Shown in pieces: positions 22,378-33,389 of a stretch of 64,000 nt of DNA; position 1 is the stretch's first letter; every line of letters starts with the position of its first letter. The notes under the pieces are model-generated. The model worked only from the letters and a program-made list of their open reading frames with translations. It was not told the origin of the DNA and made no database searches. A program made the position numbers and the translations under genes. The DNA comes from Camellia lanceoleosa (lineage: Eukaryota; Streptophyta; Magnoliopsida; Ericales; Theaceae), in the NCBI GenBank assembly GCA_025200525.1, contig CM045768.1, positions 46,471,022 to 46,535,021 on the forward strand. Reading direction: 5' to 3'.

Positions 22378-22624
22378 GGGGTTATTTGGGGTGTCCTAAA
22401 TAAGTGCACTTTTTATTTTTTTAGACTGAAAAATTAAGAAAAAAAATATGGATGTTTGGGTTAACTTTTTTACTTTTTATGGAAAAATGTGTATTAAAAA
22501 ATTGAATAAATTAGTGTGCATAGGAAAATTAGGATTTGGAGTTGTGCAGCTGTAATTTTTGACTTTTGGTGAATAATGATAACTTTTTGACTTTTTAGCT
22601 TTTTGCAAGTTGCCAAACTTGGCC
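22378..22624. mobile_element. Tourist-like MITE, TSD TTA
   Basis: 247 bp. Ends GGGGTTATTTGGGG and CCAAACTTGGCC form an imperfect inverted repeat, flanked by TTA at 22375-22377 and 22625-22627, as expected for PIF/Harbinger-type insertions. The core is rich in CTTTTTTACTTTTT / GACTTTTTAGC. Confidence 0.55.
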
Positions 22625-22815
22625 TTAATTTTAAGAAAAATGGGTGAAAAGTCTAGTTTTATGGGTGTATTAAATCCAACAATTAATTTGTTTGGTTATA
22701 AGAATATGATTAATAAAATATATCGTGAAAAAAGTATAAATTATTATTTTAAATGACCTTTTTTTTCTACCCTTCTATTTTTTTATTATTATAAGGGGGT
22801 CAAAGCCTCAAAGAA

Positions 22816-23256
22816 CTATAAAGAGAAAAGGGCAGGGGAGTTAATCTCCTGAGCATTCTTGGCTAACAGAGGCTGGATGGAAGACGGAGGGTCTTGCTGA
22901 ACAAGCCTTGATGCAACTCGATGTATAGCATCTTTAGCCAAAGAATCCATGTGCGTAGTAGCTCCACAACAAATAGCTTGAAGATGGCATTGCCAATCCC
23001 TCGACATGAGATTCCTAATTTCTTGACAAATATTAAAATTAGGATCCACCTTTATCAATTACTCCAATAGTTTGATAGCTTCTAAGGAGTCCATTTCTAC
23101 TATAACAGCTCGAAAACCTTCATCCCACGCTAGTTGGAGACCAATCCATAAGGCCCACAATTCTGCCGCAACAACAGTGGCACAAGCAATGAAGTGTTGG
23201 AAGCCTAGTACCCATTCACCAGCATCAATTCAAATAATACCCCCAACATCAGCCTT
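22816..23256 (-). pseudogene. LINE ORF2 C-terminal RNase H (RVT_3-type) remnant
   Basis: Reads on the - strand as the RNase H-like tail of plant non-LTR retrotransposons: KADVGGII, then WVLGFQHFIACATVVAAELWA, LWIGLQLAWDEGF and EMDSLEAIKLLE. An in-frame TAA follows, then a continuation with HMDSLAKDAIH. The second and third acidic positions (AELWAL, EMDS) are visible. Two in-frame stops make it dead. Its 5' part is interrupted by the MITE at 23257-23928. Beyond that MITE (23937-24217) I cannot recognise coding sequence. Confidence 0.7.
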
Positions 23257-23928
23257 TAGGGATGTAATCGGTTCGGTACGATTAGTATTTAGGTAAAACA
23301 TTATACCGAATCAATAATGTTGGTTTTATTATTTTGAACACTAATACAGACCGCTTCTCCCATCAAACTGCACTGAACTGAACCTATTAACGGTTTAGTT
23401 CGGTGTGGTTTAATCAGTTTAAAATTTTTTAAACTTGAGCCACTTTTAAATATAATCATTAATCTATATAAAAACATTAAACTAATTATTTGTCTACCAT
23501 TTCAAATATATCCAATCCATCCATTTAATACATGCTTTTTAATTCCTAAATTAACAAAAATAAAAACAAATTTTTTTTTTTGAAAATAATAAGGTTTCAA
23601 GAATAAAAAGTTAGAGTTAAGATTATATATAATAAGAATTTACAAATTTAGGTTATAAAGATGATAATGTTAATTAATTAAGGTTAATAATTTATTAATA
23701 TCATTATATTATTAGATTATATGTATATATATATATTATAAATACAATATTGAAGCAGTCGGTTTCGGTTTAGATCAGTGCACAAGGTGTTTAAATCGAT
23801 ACCGAACCAAAAAGATCAAATTTGAAAATCGCACAAATCAATTCTTATTAAAAAATAAATCAAATATAACTCACCTTAGTCCAGTTCAATCGATTTGATC
23901 GATTTTTTCAATTTTTCTTACATCCCTG
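23257..23928. mobile_element. hAT-type MITE with perfect 8-bp TSD TCAGCCTT
   Basis: 672 bp. Ends TAGGGATGTAATCGG and TTTCTTACATCCCTG give an 11-bp inverted repeat ([T/C]AGGGATGTAA). Flanking TCAGCCTT is repeated exactly at 23249-23256 and 23929-23936. Subterminal GGTTCGGT/AACCGAA words and an AT-rich core. It sits in the LINE remnant, so it is younger than that LINE. Confidence 0.85.
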
Positions 23929-24225
23929 TCAGCCTTGTTTCCATGACCTTGAGTTGAACAATATGTGTCAAGTTTGACCCAATGAAGAGAAGGATGACAC
24001 TAGTGAGTAACCTTGCCATTGGGAGTATTCAGGCCACAAATCTTCCTGAAGGCATTTGCTTGCAGAACTTTCAAAACCCATGCCTTTATTTCTTATATTT
24101 TTTCTGTGTCTACTTTCTCTCTATTCTTACACATTACTATCAATCAATATTCATTGACACCATTTTTCACCATTCTTGGTGACTCGTTGAAAATGACAAA
24201 AGGGTATCAATGGGCAGCGACAACT

Positions 24226-24666
24226 TAGGATTATGCAAAATATCATTCAATCCACTAAAACCGCATCAATCCACACCATTTAATCCTCTAATCGTGAATT
24301 AAATTTTAAATTTTATAATGCGCCTTCGAAATCACTCCACTCCGCTATAGTTAATACATATATATTTTTTAACTTATAATGAAATATCAAAGTAAAAATA
24401 AGTATAAGAGATATTTAAGATATGAATTTTTTTACAAATTAATAGTTATATATATGAAAAATATTATATAAAATTAGTTTGTATTATATATGTGAAAAAT
24501 ATTATGCAAATTAGCATTATATGTTATGTAAATACTTGATAATTGATTGGAATATTATTCAATCTGTCAATCCGTCCAAAACCGCCCAAATCGCGACTTG
24601 TCAATCTGCTATTTGATTTATAATTTTACTCTCAAATCGCCCAAATCACACCGTGCGCAACCTTAA
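24226..24666. mobile_element. MITE (hAT-like), copy 2, inverted relative to 15469-15931
   Basis: Begins TAGGATTATGCAAAATATC and ends GCGCAACCTTAA. It is the reverse complement of the 15.5-kb element with substitutions (shared TTTGCATAATATTTT, ATATATAACT and ACTTTGATATTTCATT landmarks on opposite strands). Flanks CGACAACT (24218-24225) and CCACAACA (24667-24674) agree at 6 of 8 positions. Confidence 0.6.
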
Positions 24667-24799
24667 CCACAACAGATAAGTACATAAGAGTAATATGATT
24701 TTTCAAATTATTATTATCCTTTCAAACAAAAATAAAATAAAATTTAAGATAATTACTCAAAAAATTTAAATTTCAAAATTTTTTCCCGCATTAATTTTA

Positions 24800-24890
24800 T
24801 GCATGTGTATGATACAAAATTTCCAAAGATTATGGATTCAAATTTTTATTTTTGAAAACGAAATAATCCCCCCTATATTTACGTATTTTG
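24800..24890. repeat. Left copy of a direct repeat bounding the 24.8-54.0 kb block
   Basis: From GCATGTGTATGATACAAAAT through ATAATCCCCCCTATATTTAC to ATTTTG this matches 53771-54044 with few differences, except that the right copy is split by a small palindromic MITE. Both copies are in the same orientation. Confidence 0.75.
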
Positions 24891-25159
24891 TTAATAATAA
24901 CTAGTTTTGTTGAAGAACCTTCACCAAAAATCAGATTAGAGAATAATTTTAATATTCTTGCCATCATAATTGTAGCTGTAAATAGATGGTTCTGCCTAAA
25001 CTCTAACAGTCAACAATGGCCTTCTGTCTAAAGACCTAACGACTTACAGACTTCTGAGACTTGAGTGCTACACCGGTTGTAAGGTAAGAGATAAAACCAT
25101 TCTTAATTCTATTTCTTTTTTCTTTTTCTTTTTTTAATATCAAATTAATCTAAAAACGA

Positions 25160-26545
25160 ACTTGGATCAATGTTTTGAAAATCGGACCGATGAGCGAACC
25201 GAAAAAAGGACCAGATGGACAGATCACCGGTTCAACCGTCGAGTCAAAGCGGTCAAACTGTGTTGTCGACCCTTGCTTTTGGAACACTTAGACATTTTGA
25301 GCTTTTACTCTGGCGTCGACCCTTACTACTTTGGTGTTGACCTTTGGATCTGTTTCAAGCATAAATAAAATTTTGCAAGCAAGTGCTAATCTCATGTTTT
25401 GAGGGGTTAAAAATCATTGAAAAACAACACTCTGAAATCATAAATCTTCTAGAACCATTAAAACACAATTTGTATATTATTATTTTGAAAACATGAATAA
25501 TAAAATGAATTCTAAATATTTTTCAATAATCAAAATCAATAAGAATTTAAAATTGAATAACCTTGGGGCTAACAAATACATTTTAAAAATTTTTGTAAAC
25601 CAATTTCTTCACACTTTGGATCAATTATTATGGCTAAACCTAAAAGATGAGGCAAATGATCAAAATAATTATTAAATTTTTCTTTCATTGAAGTAATAAT
25701 GGTTACATAATATTCATTACTCATATATTTTACGAAAACTTTAACTATTTCTGCTAGCATATGTAAAACAAAATGGCGAAGTAAGAATATATATATATAA
25801 TAAAATAATTTTGTTGAAATATCAAAAACTTTTAAAAAATATTCATACAAGGCTACTTGGCGCCAATTAAGTTATGTGGGAGTCAGTACTCCTCCTATTG
25901 ATGTTGTATAATTATAAATTACAAATAAATAAAAATATATATAAATACTCAAATAAAAATAAAAATTGGTGCACAGTATTTATTAATAATATTTAATAAA
26001 GTCATAATTGATAAAAAAAAAGTCACTTGTTTTAAAGAAATTAAATTTCTTTAACATTCCCTCTAAACAAACTGATTGAATGCTAGATTTAATTTTGGAG
26101 GGAAATTAAATTTTCAACTCTCCCTTCAATCAATATGATTCAAATAATTTAATTGAATCCTACATAAAATTTTGTAAGTTATCGTTGAAAAATCTTTTCC
26201 TATAAATAGCAATAAACTTTCATAATCCCTTCAAGCTTCAATGAGAGTCCTCATCATGAGAGGAGACTCTTGAAGTAAGATTTTTAGTCAAAATTTTGAA
26301 ATATATTTATATAATATATATATATAAGAAAGAAAGAAAGAAAAGAAGAAAAATAAAAATAAAAAAGATTTTCCAACCGCGAAGTCAATTCAAAACCAGT
26401 ACCGGGTCATCGGTTTTCCTGTTTTAACTGGCGGTTCTACTGGTTTTGACAATCTAGGCCAATTTTTAGCCTAGTCTGGTTTTGAGGGTTCTTCCGCACC
26501 AGAATTACGCCCGAGTCCAGGTTCAACCGACCAGACCGATTTGGA
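25160..26545. mobile_element. hAT-like remnant with AACCGG-rich ends
   Basis: The left part (CGGACCGATGAGCGAACCG, 25182) and right part (GGTTCAACCGACCAGACCG, 26520) carry inverted AACCGG/CCGGTT-type words. Between them lies a hAT transposase fragment on the - strand. A GAAA-rich run is at 26320-26350. The ends are approximate; no target duplication was found. Confidence 0.4.
25569..25886 (-). pseudogene. hAT transposase fragment (RNase H-fold/DUF4413 region)
   Basis: The - strand reads WRQVALYEYFLKVFDISTKL, then a hydrophobic stretch, AEIVKVFVKYM and MKEKFNNYFDHLPHLLGLAI with IIDPKCEE. This matches the layout W..l..FL..F...T...S, M...KF.KY and a 'lDPr.K' box of plant hAT transposases. In typical sequences the last box is followed by the all-helical and hATC dimerisation parts, which are absent here. 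Fragment only. Confidence 0.6.
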
Positions 26546-26563
26546 TTTTAAATCATTAACTTG

Positions 26564-26575
26564 GTTCTGATACCA
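26564..26575 (-). other. tRNA-Met-type primer-binding-site-like sequence
   Basis: The - strand TGGTATCAGAAC matches 11 of 12 bases of the initiator-Met primer site used by pararetroviruses and many LTR elements. It follows the end of a pararetroviral - strand frame by about 75 bases. Its position relative to the promoter-like segment at 38.2 kb does not fit a simple viral map, so the role is uncertain. Confidence 0.35.
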
Positions 26576-26649
26576 AACTAAGTGAGAGATTCTAATACTA
26601 AGTGAGTGATACAGTTTACACATAGATTACAAACTATAATTGTTTTTGG

Positions 26650-26806
26650 AGACATTTCAGACAGGCATGTTCATCTTTTATTTTTCCTTTAATTGTGGCA
26701 ATTCTTTGACAATAGTTAATAATTGATTGATCAAATGCAAGAGATAATAATAATCTTAAATTAGTTAATTCATCTTCTAAATCATAAATATATTGGATAC
26801 TATTAT
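26650..26806 (-). pseudogene. End of a pararetrovirus-derived - strand frame
   Basis: Open helical-looking sequence (YDLEDELTNLRLLLSLAFDQ and similar) ending in a stop near 26652. On removing the LTR element at 26807-31425 and one copy of its target duplication, this frame runs on without a break from sequence at 31426 and up, so both are halves of one interrupted ORF. Viral origin is inferred from position and orientation within the pararetroviral block; no conserved domain is visible in this piece. Confidence 0.4.
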
Positions 26807-28206
26807 TGTCACGACCTGCTACCCGTACCCAAGGGTTAAGTATCGTAATGGCCAGTAACTGAGGTTACCTCCGGCCAATTCTTAAATAAATCAATAAATG
26901 CAAGCGGAAGTAATATTTAAATGAGGGTACTAAAATAATCACTGGAGCTTCTATTTTTATTATAAAATTTATTGACCCAAAAGGCCGATATTTACATATA
27001 AAAATATCAATAAAAGTGCTGTGTGTGTCTAATCCGCAGTCTCGCATCTAAGACTTTCCAAAAATTATTTCTGAATTGCATTGTTTTCTGAAAATTGGTA
27101 AACAACTATAAGCACATGGTAGAGTAAGAAATATTATACTAAGAGTATAAGAGACACGAAATAACCATGGATAGTTAGTTAGGCCAAAACATTTAAGATA
27201 ACTTAGTCGAAACAAATAATCCTTTAAGTAGCAAAACTGAGATTATGTAAATAAATAACCATAACCACGGTAATTTGGTAAACAAATCATTTAAGTGGCA
27301 GAAACTGAAATATAGAAATTATGTAAGTATATAACCATAACCACGGTATAGAACAGAACATAACAGAAGTCATAGAAGTGACAGTCAGAACAAATGTACG
27401 AATTCAAGAGGTAGCTCGTACGGATTCTAGAGGTGGCTCCCACAATAGTGTAGCACTTAGTTTCGCACAGCACTTTGGTCCGCACAGAACAGAGATACAG
27501 ATTTAAGAGGTGGCTCATACAGATTCTAGAGGTGGCTCCTACAATAGTGAAACACTTAGCTCCACACAGCACTTTGGTCCGCACAGAACAGAGGTCAATG
27601 GATCAGAGGGCCACAAAGTAACCAAACAGAGGTTAATGGTTATTTAAGTTCCCAAAGGCGTGGGACTCCCGTGGTGGTACTTACAAAACATAATTGTATA
27701 TAAGGTCATAGCCAAATATTCTTTAAAATATAAACAAACATATCTATGGGTTTCATTTTCACAAATAGGGTTCAGAAATAAAACCACGTAACTGAAATAT
27801 TAATATAACTTATAAAACATAATTTGTATAAAATAAATATGATAAGTCAAAACATGCGTAAAATACATTTTGGTGGCTCAAGGTATAATATAACTCACTC
27901 TACCATGTGCTTATAACTGTTTACCAACTTTCAGGAAATAATGCACTTCAGAAATAGCTTTTTGGAAAGTCGGGTTGCGAAATAGACATATACAGTATTT
28001 TTCTGATATTTTTCTATGCAAATATCAGCCTTTTGGTCAATATAATTTTGTAATAAAAATAGAAGCTCCAATGATTATTTTGGTACCCTCATTTAAATAT
28101 TACTTCCGCTTGCGTTTATTTATTTTTTTATGAATTGGCCGTAGATAACTTCAGTTACTAGCCATCACAATACTTAACCCTTGGGTACAGGGAGCGGGTC
28201 GTGACA
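26807..28206. repeat. Palindromic 5' LTR: inverted arm 26807-27899, direct arm 27900-28206
   Basis: 26807-27899 is the reverse complement of the 3' LTR part at about 30331-31425. 27900-28206 is a direct copy of about 31116-31425. The arms meet at GGTATAATATAACTCAC/TCTACC, where the direct LTR has GGTATAATATTTCTCACTCT (near 31101), so the switch lies in shared short homology. The first ~1.4 kb of LTR sequence (U3 and TATA box) is missing here. Confidence 0.85.
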
Positions 28207-28879
28207 AGTGGTATTAGAGCAATAGTTTATAAAATAAAAAAAATCATCATTGGAGCATAGGACACATGCACATTTAAGAAGTGAGATAGCGGGTAATTAG
28301 TACCAACTTATTATATTTTGTCCGTCGATTTAATTATATTATAATTTTATATGATTATATATATATATAATAATTTTTTTTTTAATGTGCCTAATTTGTG
28401 AAGGATATTAGATATAATTTATATTTGTTATAATAAAAGAAGGATGTCGGGCTCAAGCACCTACCAAAATTATAATATAATTAAATTCAGCATTCAAAAA
28501 AAATTCATTTTGATGTTTTTTTTTTTATAAAAAAAGTGGGTTCAAATTATAAAGATACTAATTTTGAAACTATTTCCCATCAATGAAAAGTTCATCTCAA
28601 AATTTTCAATTATTGCATATAATTCTGTCATTGTGTTCTCATTTTTATTTATTTTTATCGTAAACAAAATAAGTGCAAAGTTTTTAAAGTTGCTCCTTAT
28701 TTCTTATTTTGGCCCAAAACAATTTTTGACAACTAGACAGTGAGTTATTTTTGGTAAAAAAATTTTTTGAGGTACTATTTTTTATCAGATTAATCATCTA
28801 ATATATATTTATCAGAGTGCGCAGCGGATAGCTTACATATGACAAATTTCAAGGACGAAATTTTAAAAGGAGGGAAGAT
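28207..28879 (+). other. Truncated internal region with polypurine tract
   Basis: 673 bp without a recognisable gene. The last bases, AAAAGGAGGGAAGAT (28865-28879), form the polypurine tract directly before the 3' LTR start TGTAACAACTC. Almost the whole coding part of a normal element is missing. Confidence 0.6.
28209..28220 (+). other. Primer binding site of the LTR element
   Basis: TGGTATTAGAGC, two bases after the LTR end GTGACA. It matches the initiator tRNA-Met site except for one base. Confidence 0.7.
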
Positions 28880-31425
28880 TGTAACAACTCAGATTTTTAA
28901 TTATTCTGTAGAATTTATACTAATATTATTTAATCTCAGTTCGGAAAATATATAATTTATTATATATTATTATGTATAATTTTGTAAAATAATATAATTA
29001 TTAAAAGTTTAGGGATCAAAATATAAATAATAATAATAATGGGTGTGATACTAAAATAAATAAATAATTTTCCATTGGCATATGATAAATTGTAATTTAA
29101 TTAAGAATTATTTTATTTATATAATTATGTTAAAAAATTGTGTCAACATGTAATTATCTTAATTATTACTTAAGATAACTATGAATTTACGAGGGAATCA
29201 AGAGTAGAGGTGGGCGCGGATCGGTTGCGGCCACGAAACCTCCAGTCCGCCATCTGTCCGCCAGATTAGCGGATTGGAGAAAATCAATCCGCATCCGTCT
29301 GCCAATCCGGCGGATGTGGATTAAGCGGATTGGCGGTTTAGCGGATGGATGCGAATCAGATTGGCGGTTTAAAATTTTATAAATTTTCAATATAATTCAA
29401 TTTGTGTACTTCCTCAAAAAAAAAAAAAAAAAAAATAATATTACAATCAATAACTTAAAAAGTATTACAATCACTGTATATCTTATCCAAAGAAAAAAAA
29501 TTTGAAATTTTAGAATATCATAATCACTACATGCCTCATCCACATATTACAATCACAGCATGATTCATTTACAAAAATTATTACAATCCGTGGTTCTTAA
29601 AATATAAAAACGATTCAAACTACCAAAACTATGAACAGAGTAGTAGTAGAGATTGTATGTCTCTGTATTGTTACATCTATATATGTTTTTGAAAACAAAA
29701 ACCAACCAGCATATATCATATTTTCTATTTATTATTTTTAGAGTTAGATTTAAAAACCAAAAAATATAGATAAATAATACATTTATTTTTTTCAATTCAA
29801 AAAATATATTAAAGTTAAAAAAAAAATTTCAACGGAATATTTAAACTCTTTTTCAATTGAAAACACAAAGTCTTATAAATTACTAGGGGTGTTTGTGGTT
29901 TGGCGGTTTGGTTGTGGCCAAAAGAATCTCAAATCTGCCATCCGTCCGCCAAATTGGCGGATTTGAGAAAATCAATCCACAACCATCTGCTCGTCATCAT
30001 GCATCCGTCCAAAATGCGGCAAATCGGTTCGGTTCGGTCGGTTTTGGCGGATCGGTGTATCCGTTGCTCACCCCTAATTAGGAGAATTATGAAATAATCT
30101 TTGAAGTGATACGGATTTGCCATGTGTTGGCTTGCTAGTGGCGTTACCTTCCTATAAATATGGAGGAAGGGATCAGTTTGTAGGAAAGAAAGAAACGAAG
30201 AGAATAAAAGAAAGAAGCAAGAAAAGGAAAGAAAGGAAAAAGGGAAAGAAAGAGAGAAAGGAGGAAGAAAAAAATAGTGGAAGCTGAGAGGGTTTTTGAT
30301 AGTGGAAAGAAAAAGTAAGGTATTAAATTTAAGGTGAGTTATATTATACCTTGAGTCACCAAAATGTATTTTACGCATGTTTTGACTTATCATATTTATT
30401 TTATACAAGTTATGTTTTATAAGTTATATTAATATTTCAGTTACGTGATTTTATTTTTGAACCTTATTTGTGAAAATGAAATCCATGGATATATTTTTTT
30501 ATATTTTAAAGAATATTTGGCTACGACCTTATATACAATTATGTTTTGTAAGTACCACCACGGGAGTCCCACGCCTTTGGGGACTTAAATTACCATTGGC
30601 CTCTGTTTGGTTACTTTGTGGCCCTCTGATCCATTGACCTCTGTTCTGTGCGGAGCAAAGTGCTGTACGGAGCTAAGTGCTACATTATTATGGGAGCCAC
30701 CTCTAGAATTCGTACGAGCCACCTCTTGAATCCGTACCTGCATTGCATTGGGACCAAAGTGTCAGGAACTAAGTGCTACACTATTGTGGAGCCACCTCTA
30801 GAATCCGTATGAGCCACCTCTTGAATCCATTACCTCTGACGTCACAGCGTGACCTCTGCTTTTGTTACATTGCACGTAGTTATGGTTATTTACTTACATA
30901 ATTTATGTACTTCAGTTCTGCTACTTAAATGAGCAGTTTCTGTCACTTAAATGATCTGTTTACCAAATTACCGTAGTTATAGTTATTTATCTACATAATC
31001 TCAGTTTTGCTACTTAAAGGATTATTTGTTCCGACTAAATTATCTTAAATATTTTGGCCTAACTAACTATCCATGGTTATTTCGTATCTCTTATACTCTT
31101 GGTATAATATTTCTCACTCTGCCATGTGCTTATAACTGTTTACCAATTTTTAGGAAACAATGCACTTCAAAAATAACTTTTTGGAAAGTCGGGTTGCGGA
31201 ATAGACACACACAGTATTTTTCTGATATTTTTCTATGCAAATATCGGCCTTTTGGTCAATATAATTTTGTAATAAAAATAGAAACTCCAATGATTAGTTT
31301 GGTACCTTCATTTAAATATTACTTCCGTTTGTGTTTATTTATTTGTTTATGAATTGGTCATAGGTAACTTCAGTTACTGACCATCACGATGCTTAACCCT
31401 TGGGTACGAGGAGCGAGTCGTGACA
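28880..31425 (+). repeat. 3' LTR of the rearranged element, with nested repeat
   Basis: Begins TGTAACAACTCAGATTTTT and ends GTCGTGACA. About 1.67 kb once the nested insertion (29204-30076) is set aside, similar in layout to the solo LTR at 31722-33254. A CTATAAATAT TATA box lies at about 30150-30162, followed by a GA-rich tract (30180-30290). Repeated GAGCCACCTCTAGAAT / AAGTGCTACACTATT phrases (30640-30840) lie in its second half. Confidence 0.8.
29204..30076. mobile_element. Nested GCGG-rich hAT-like repeat, composite
   Basis: Its left part (29204-29410, starting AGAGGTGGGCGCGG) and middle (about 29440-29800) are the reverse complement of 59527-60091. Its right part (29810-30076, containing TAGGGGTGTTTGTGG ... 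GCTCACCCCTA) is a direct copy of 59235-59492. The GCGG arms at 29206 and 29884 are themselves related. It sits inside the 3' LTR between its U3 start and TATA box. Confidence 0.6.
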
Positions 31426-31721
31426 ATTATTAATTTCTTGACGCAGATAAGAAATTAAAAGCATAACAAAACAAACAATCCCTATCTTAAAATATGAAAT
31501 CAAAATTAAAAAAAACTTACAATAAGTCACCATCCTAGTAACAGATTGAACATAGCATACAGTCACACTGTTGATACACACGAAACACAGTCAAATTTTC
31601 TCACATGATATTACGATAAGCTTTTGATATTCAGGAAAACATGCCCTCTTTTAAAGTTTGGCTAGCTTTATATGGATGATGGAGTCTGAAATTGAAATGA
31701 GTTGAAATCCGAGGGAATCTG
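31426..31721 (-). pseudogene. Pararetrovirus-derived fragment between two LTR insertions
   Basis: Lies between the ATTAT-flanked element and the ATCTG-flanked solo LTR. Its left end reads in frame into the piece at 26650-26806. It includes a hydrophobic stretch on the - strand (about 31440-31530, FLILISYFKIGIVCFVMLL). No known domain; assigned to the viral layer by continuity only. Confidence 0.35.
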
Positions 31722-33254
31722 TGTAACAATCTAGATTTTTAATTATTCTGTAAAATTTATACTAATATTATTTAATTATAGTTGGAAAAATATATGATTA
31801 TTTTGTATTATTATGTGTAATTTTGTGAAATAATATAATTATTATAAATTTAGGGGTGAAAGTATAAATAAATAATAATAATAATGAGTGTGATAGTAAA
31901 ATAAATAATTAATTTTATGTTAGTATACGATAAAGTGTAATTTAATTAAGAATTAATTAATTTATATAATTATATTAAAATAATGGGTTAAAATGTAATT
32001 ATTTTAAATATTTATAAAAGATAAATATGAATCTATATATATTAATGGCGAATCTGGAGAGAGATACGTGGGTTGATTCGGCTGGACACCTGTTGGCAAG
32101 GGATTGAGTTTTCCTCCCTATAAATAGGAAGAGTGGATCAACCTGTGAAATAAGAGAGAAAGAAAAGGAAAAGAAGAAAGAAAGAAAGAAAAGAAAGAAA
32201 GAAAGAAAGGAAGGAAAGAAAGGAAAAAATAGTGGAAGTTGAAAGGGTCTTTGATAATGGAAAAAAAGTAAGGTATTAAAATTAAGATGAGTTATATTAT
32301 GTCTTGAGTTATCAAAATATATTTTACGTATGTTTTGACTTACCATATTTGTTTTATATAAGTTATGTTTTTATAAAGTATTATAAATTATATTATTATT
32401 TCAGTTACGTGGATTATTTTATGAACCTTATTTGCTAAAGTGAAACTCATGAATATGTTTGTTTATATTTAAAAAAATATTTGACTATGACCTTATATAC
32501 AATTATGTTTTGTAAGTACCACCATGGGAGTCCCACGCCTTGGGAGACTTAAATAACCATTGGCCTCTGTTTGACCACCTTGTGGTCCTCTATCTGTCAT
32601 GGATCCATTGACCTTTGTTCTGTATGGAGCAAAGTGATGTGCGGAGCTAAGTGCTGTGCAGAGCTAAGTGCTACACTATTGTGGGAGCCACCTCTAGAAT
32701 CTGTACTAGCCACCCCTTGAATCCGTACCTCTGTTCTGATAGTCACTTCTGTGACTTCTGTTCTGTTCTGTTCTGTTCAGTACCGTGATTATGGTCATTT
32801 ACTTACATAATTTCTGTATTTCAGTTTTGTTACTTAACTGATTTATTTACCAAATTGAGTTATGTAAATGTTTTGGCCTAATTAACTATCTATGGTTATT
32901 TCGTGTCCTTTATACTCTTGGTATAATATTTCTCACTCTGCCATATGTTTATAGCTATTTACCAATTTTCAGGAAACAATGCAATTCAGAAATAGCTTTG
33001 GAAAGTCTTAGACGCGAGGTTGTGGAATAGACACACGCAGCACTTTTATGATATTTTTTTTATATGTAAATATCGGCCTTTTTGGTCAATATATTTTGTA
33101 ATAAAAATTGAAGTTTCGATGATTATTTTGGTACCCTCATTTAAATATTACTTCTGCTTGCGTTTATTAATTTGTTTAAGAATTGGCCGTAGGTAATTTC
33201 AGTTACTGACCATCACGATGCTTAACCCTTGGGTACGAGAAGCAAGTCGTGACA
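31722..33254 (+). mobile_element. Solo LTR, TSD ATCTG
   Basis: 1533 bp, begins TGTAACAATCTAG and ends GCAAGTCGTGACA. ATCTG is repeated exactly at 31717-31721 and 33255-33259. Same family as the 28880-31425 LTR. CCCTATAAATAGG TATA box at about 32125-32137, then a GAAA-rich tract (32155-32225). There is no internal domain or second LTR, so it is the product of LTR-LTR recombination. Confidence 0.9.
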
Positions 33255-33389
33255 ATCTGTTTTTTTTCTTTATGGCTTTATTCTTTTGTTTGTTTGATTG
33301 CCTTTACTTTGTCGGTGGAGAGAGCATTAATGATCGTTTTTTGAATTGTTTTCTGGCATGCATGTGATGGAATCGTCCTTTGTTCAACT

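Larger units (their letters stand above)
26807..31425 (+). mobile_element. Rearranged LTR retroelement, TSD ATTAT, palindromic 5' LTR
   Basis: Flanked by ATTAT at 26802-26806 and 31426-31430. It comprises an abnormal 5' LTR (26807-28206), a 673-bp internal region and a 3' LTR (28880-31425) that holds a nested repeat. No gag or pol domain is visible; the internal part ends in TTTCAAGGACGAAATTTT, as plant Ty3/gypsy pol ends often do, so the element is probably a gypsy deletion derivative. The outer ends are TGTCACGACC and GTCGTGACA. It interrupts a pararetroviral frame. Confidence 0.8.

Noticed and set aside
27291..27584. - strand frame with duplicated Cys/Thr-rich segments
   Set aside because: Lies in the inverted LTR arm; the internal repeat reflects duplicated LTR phrases, not a protein.
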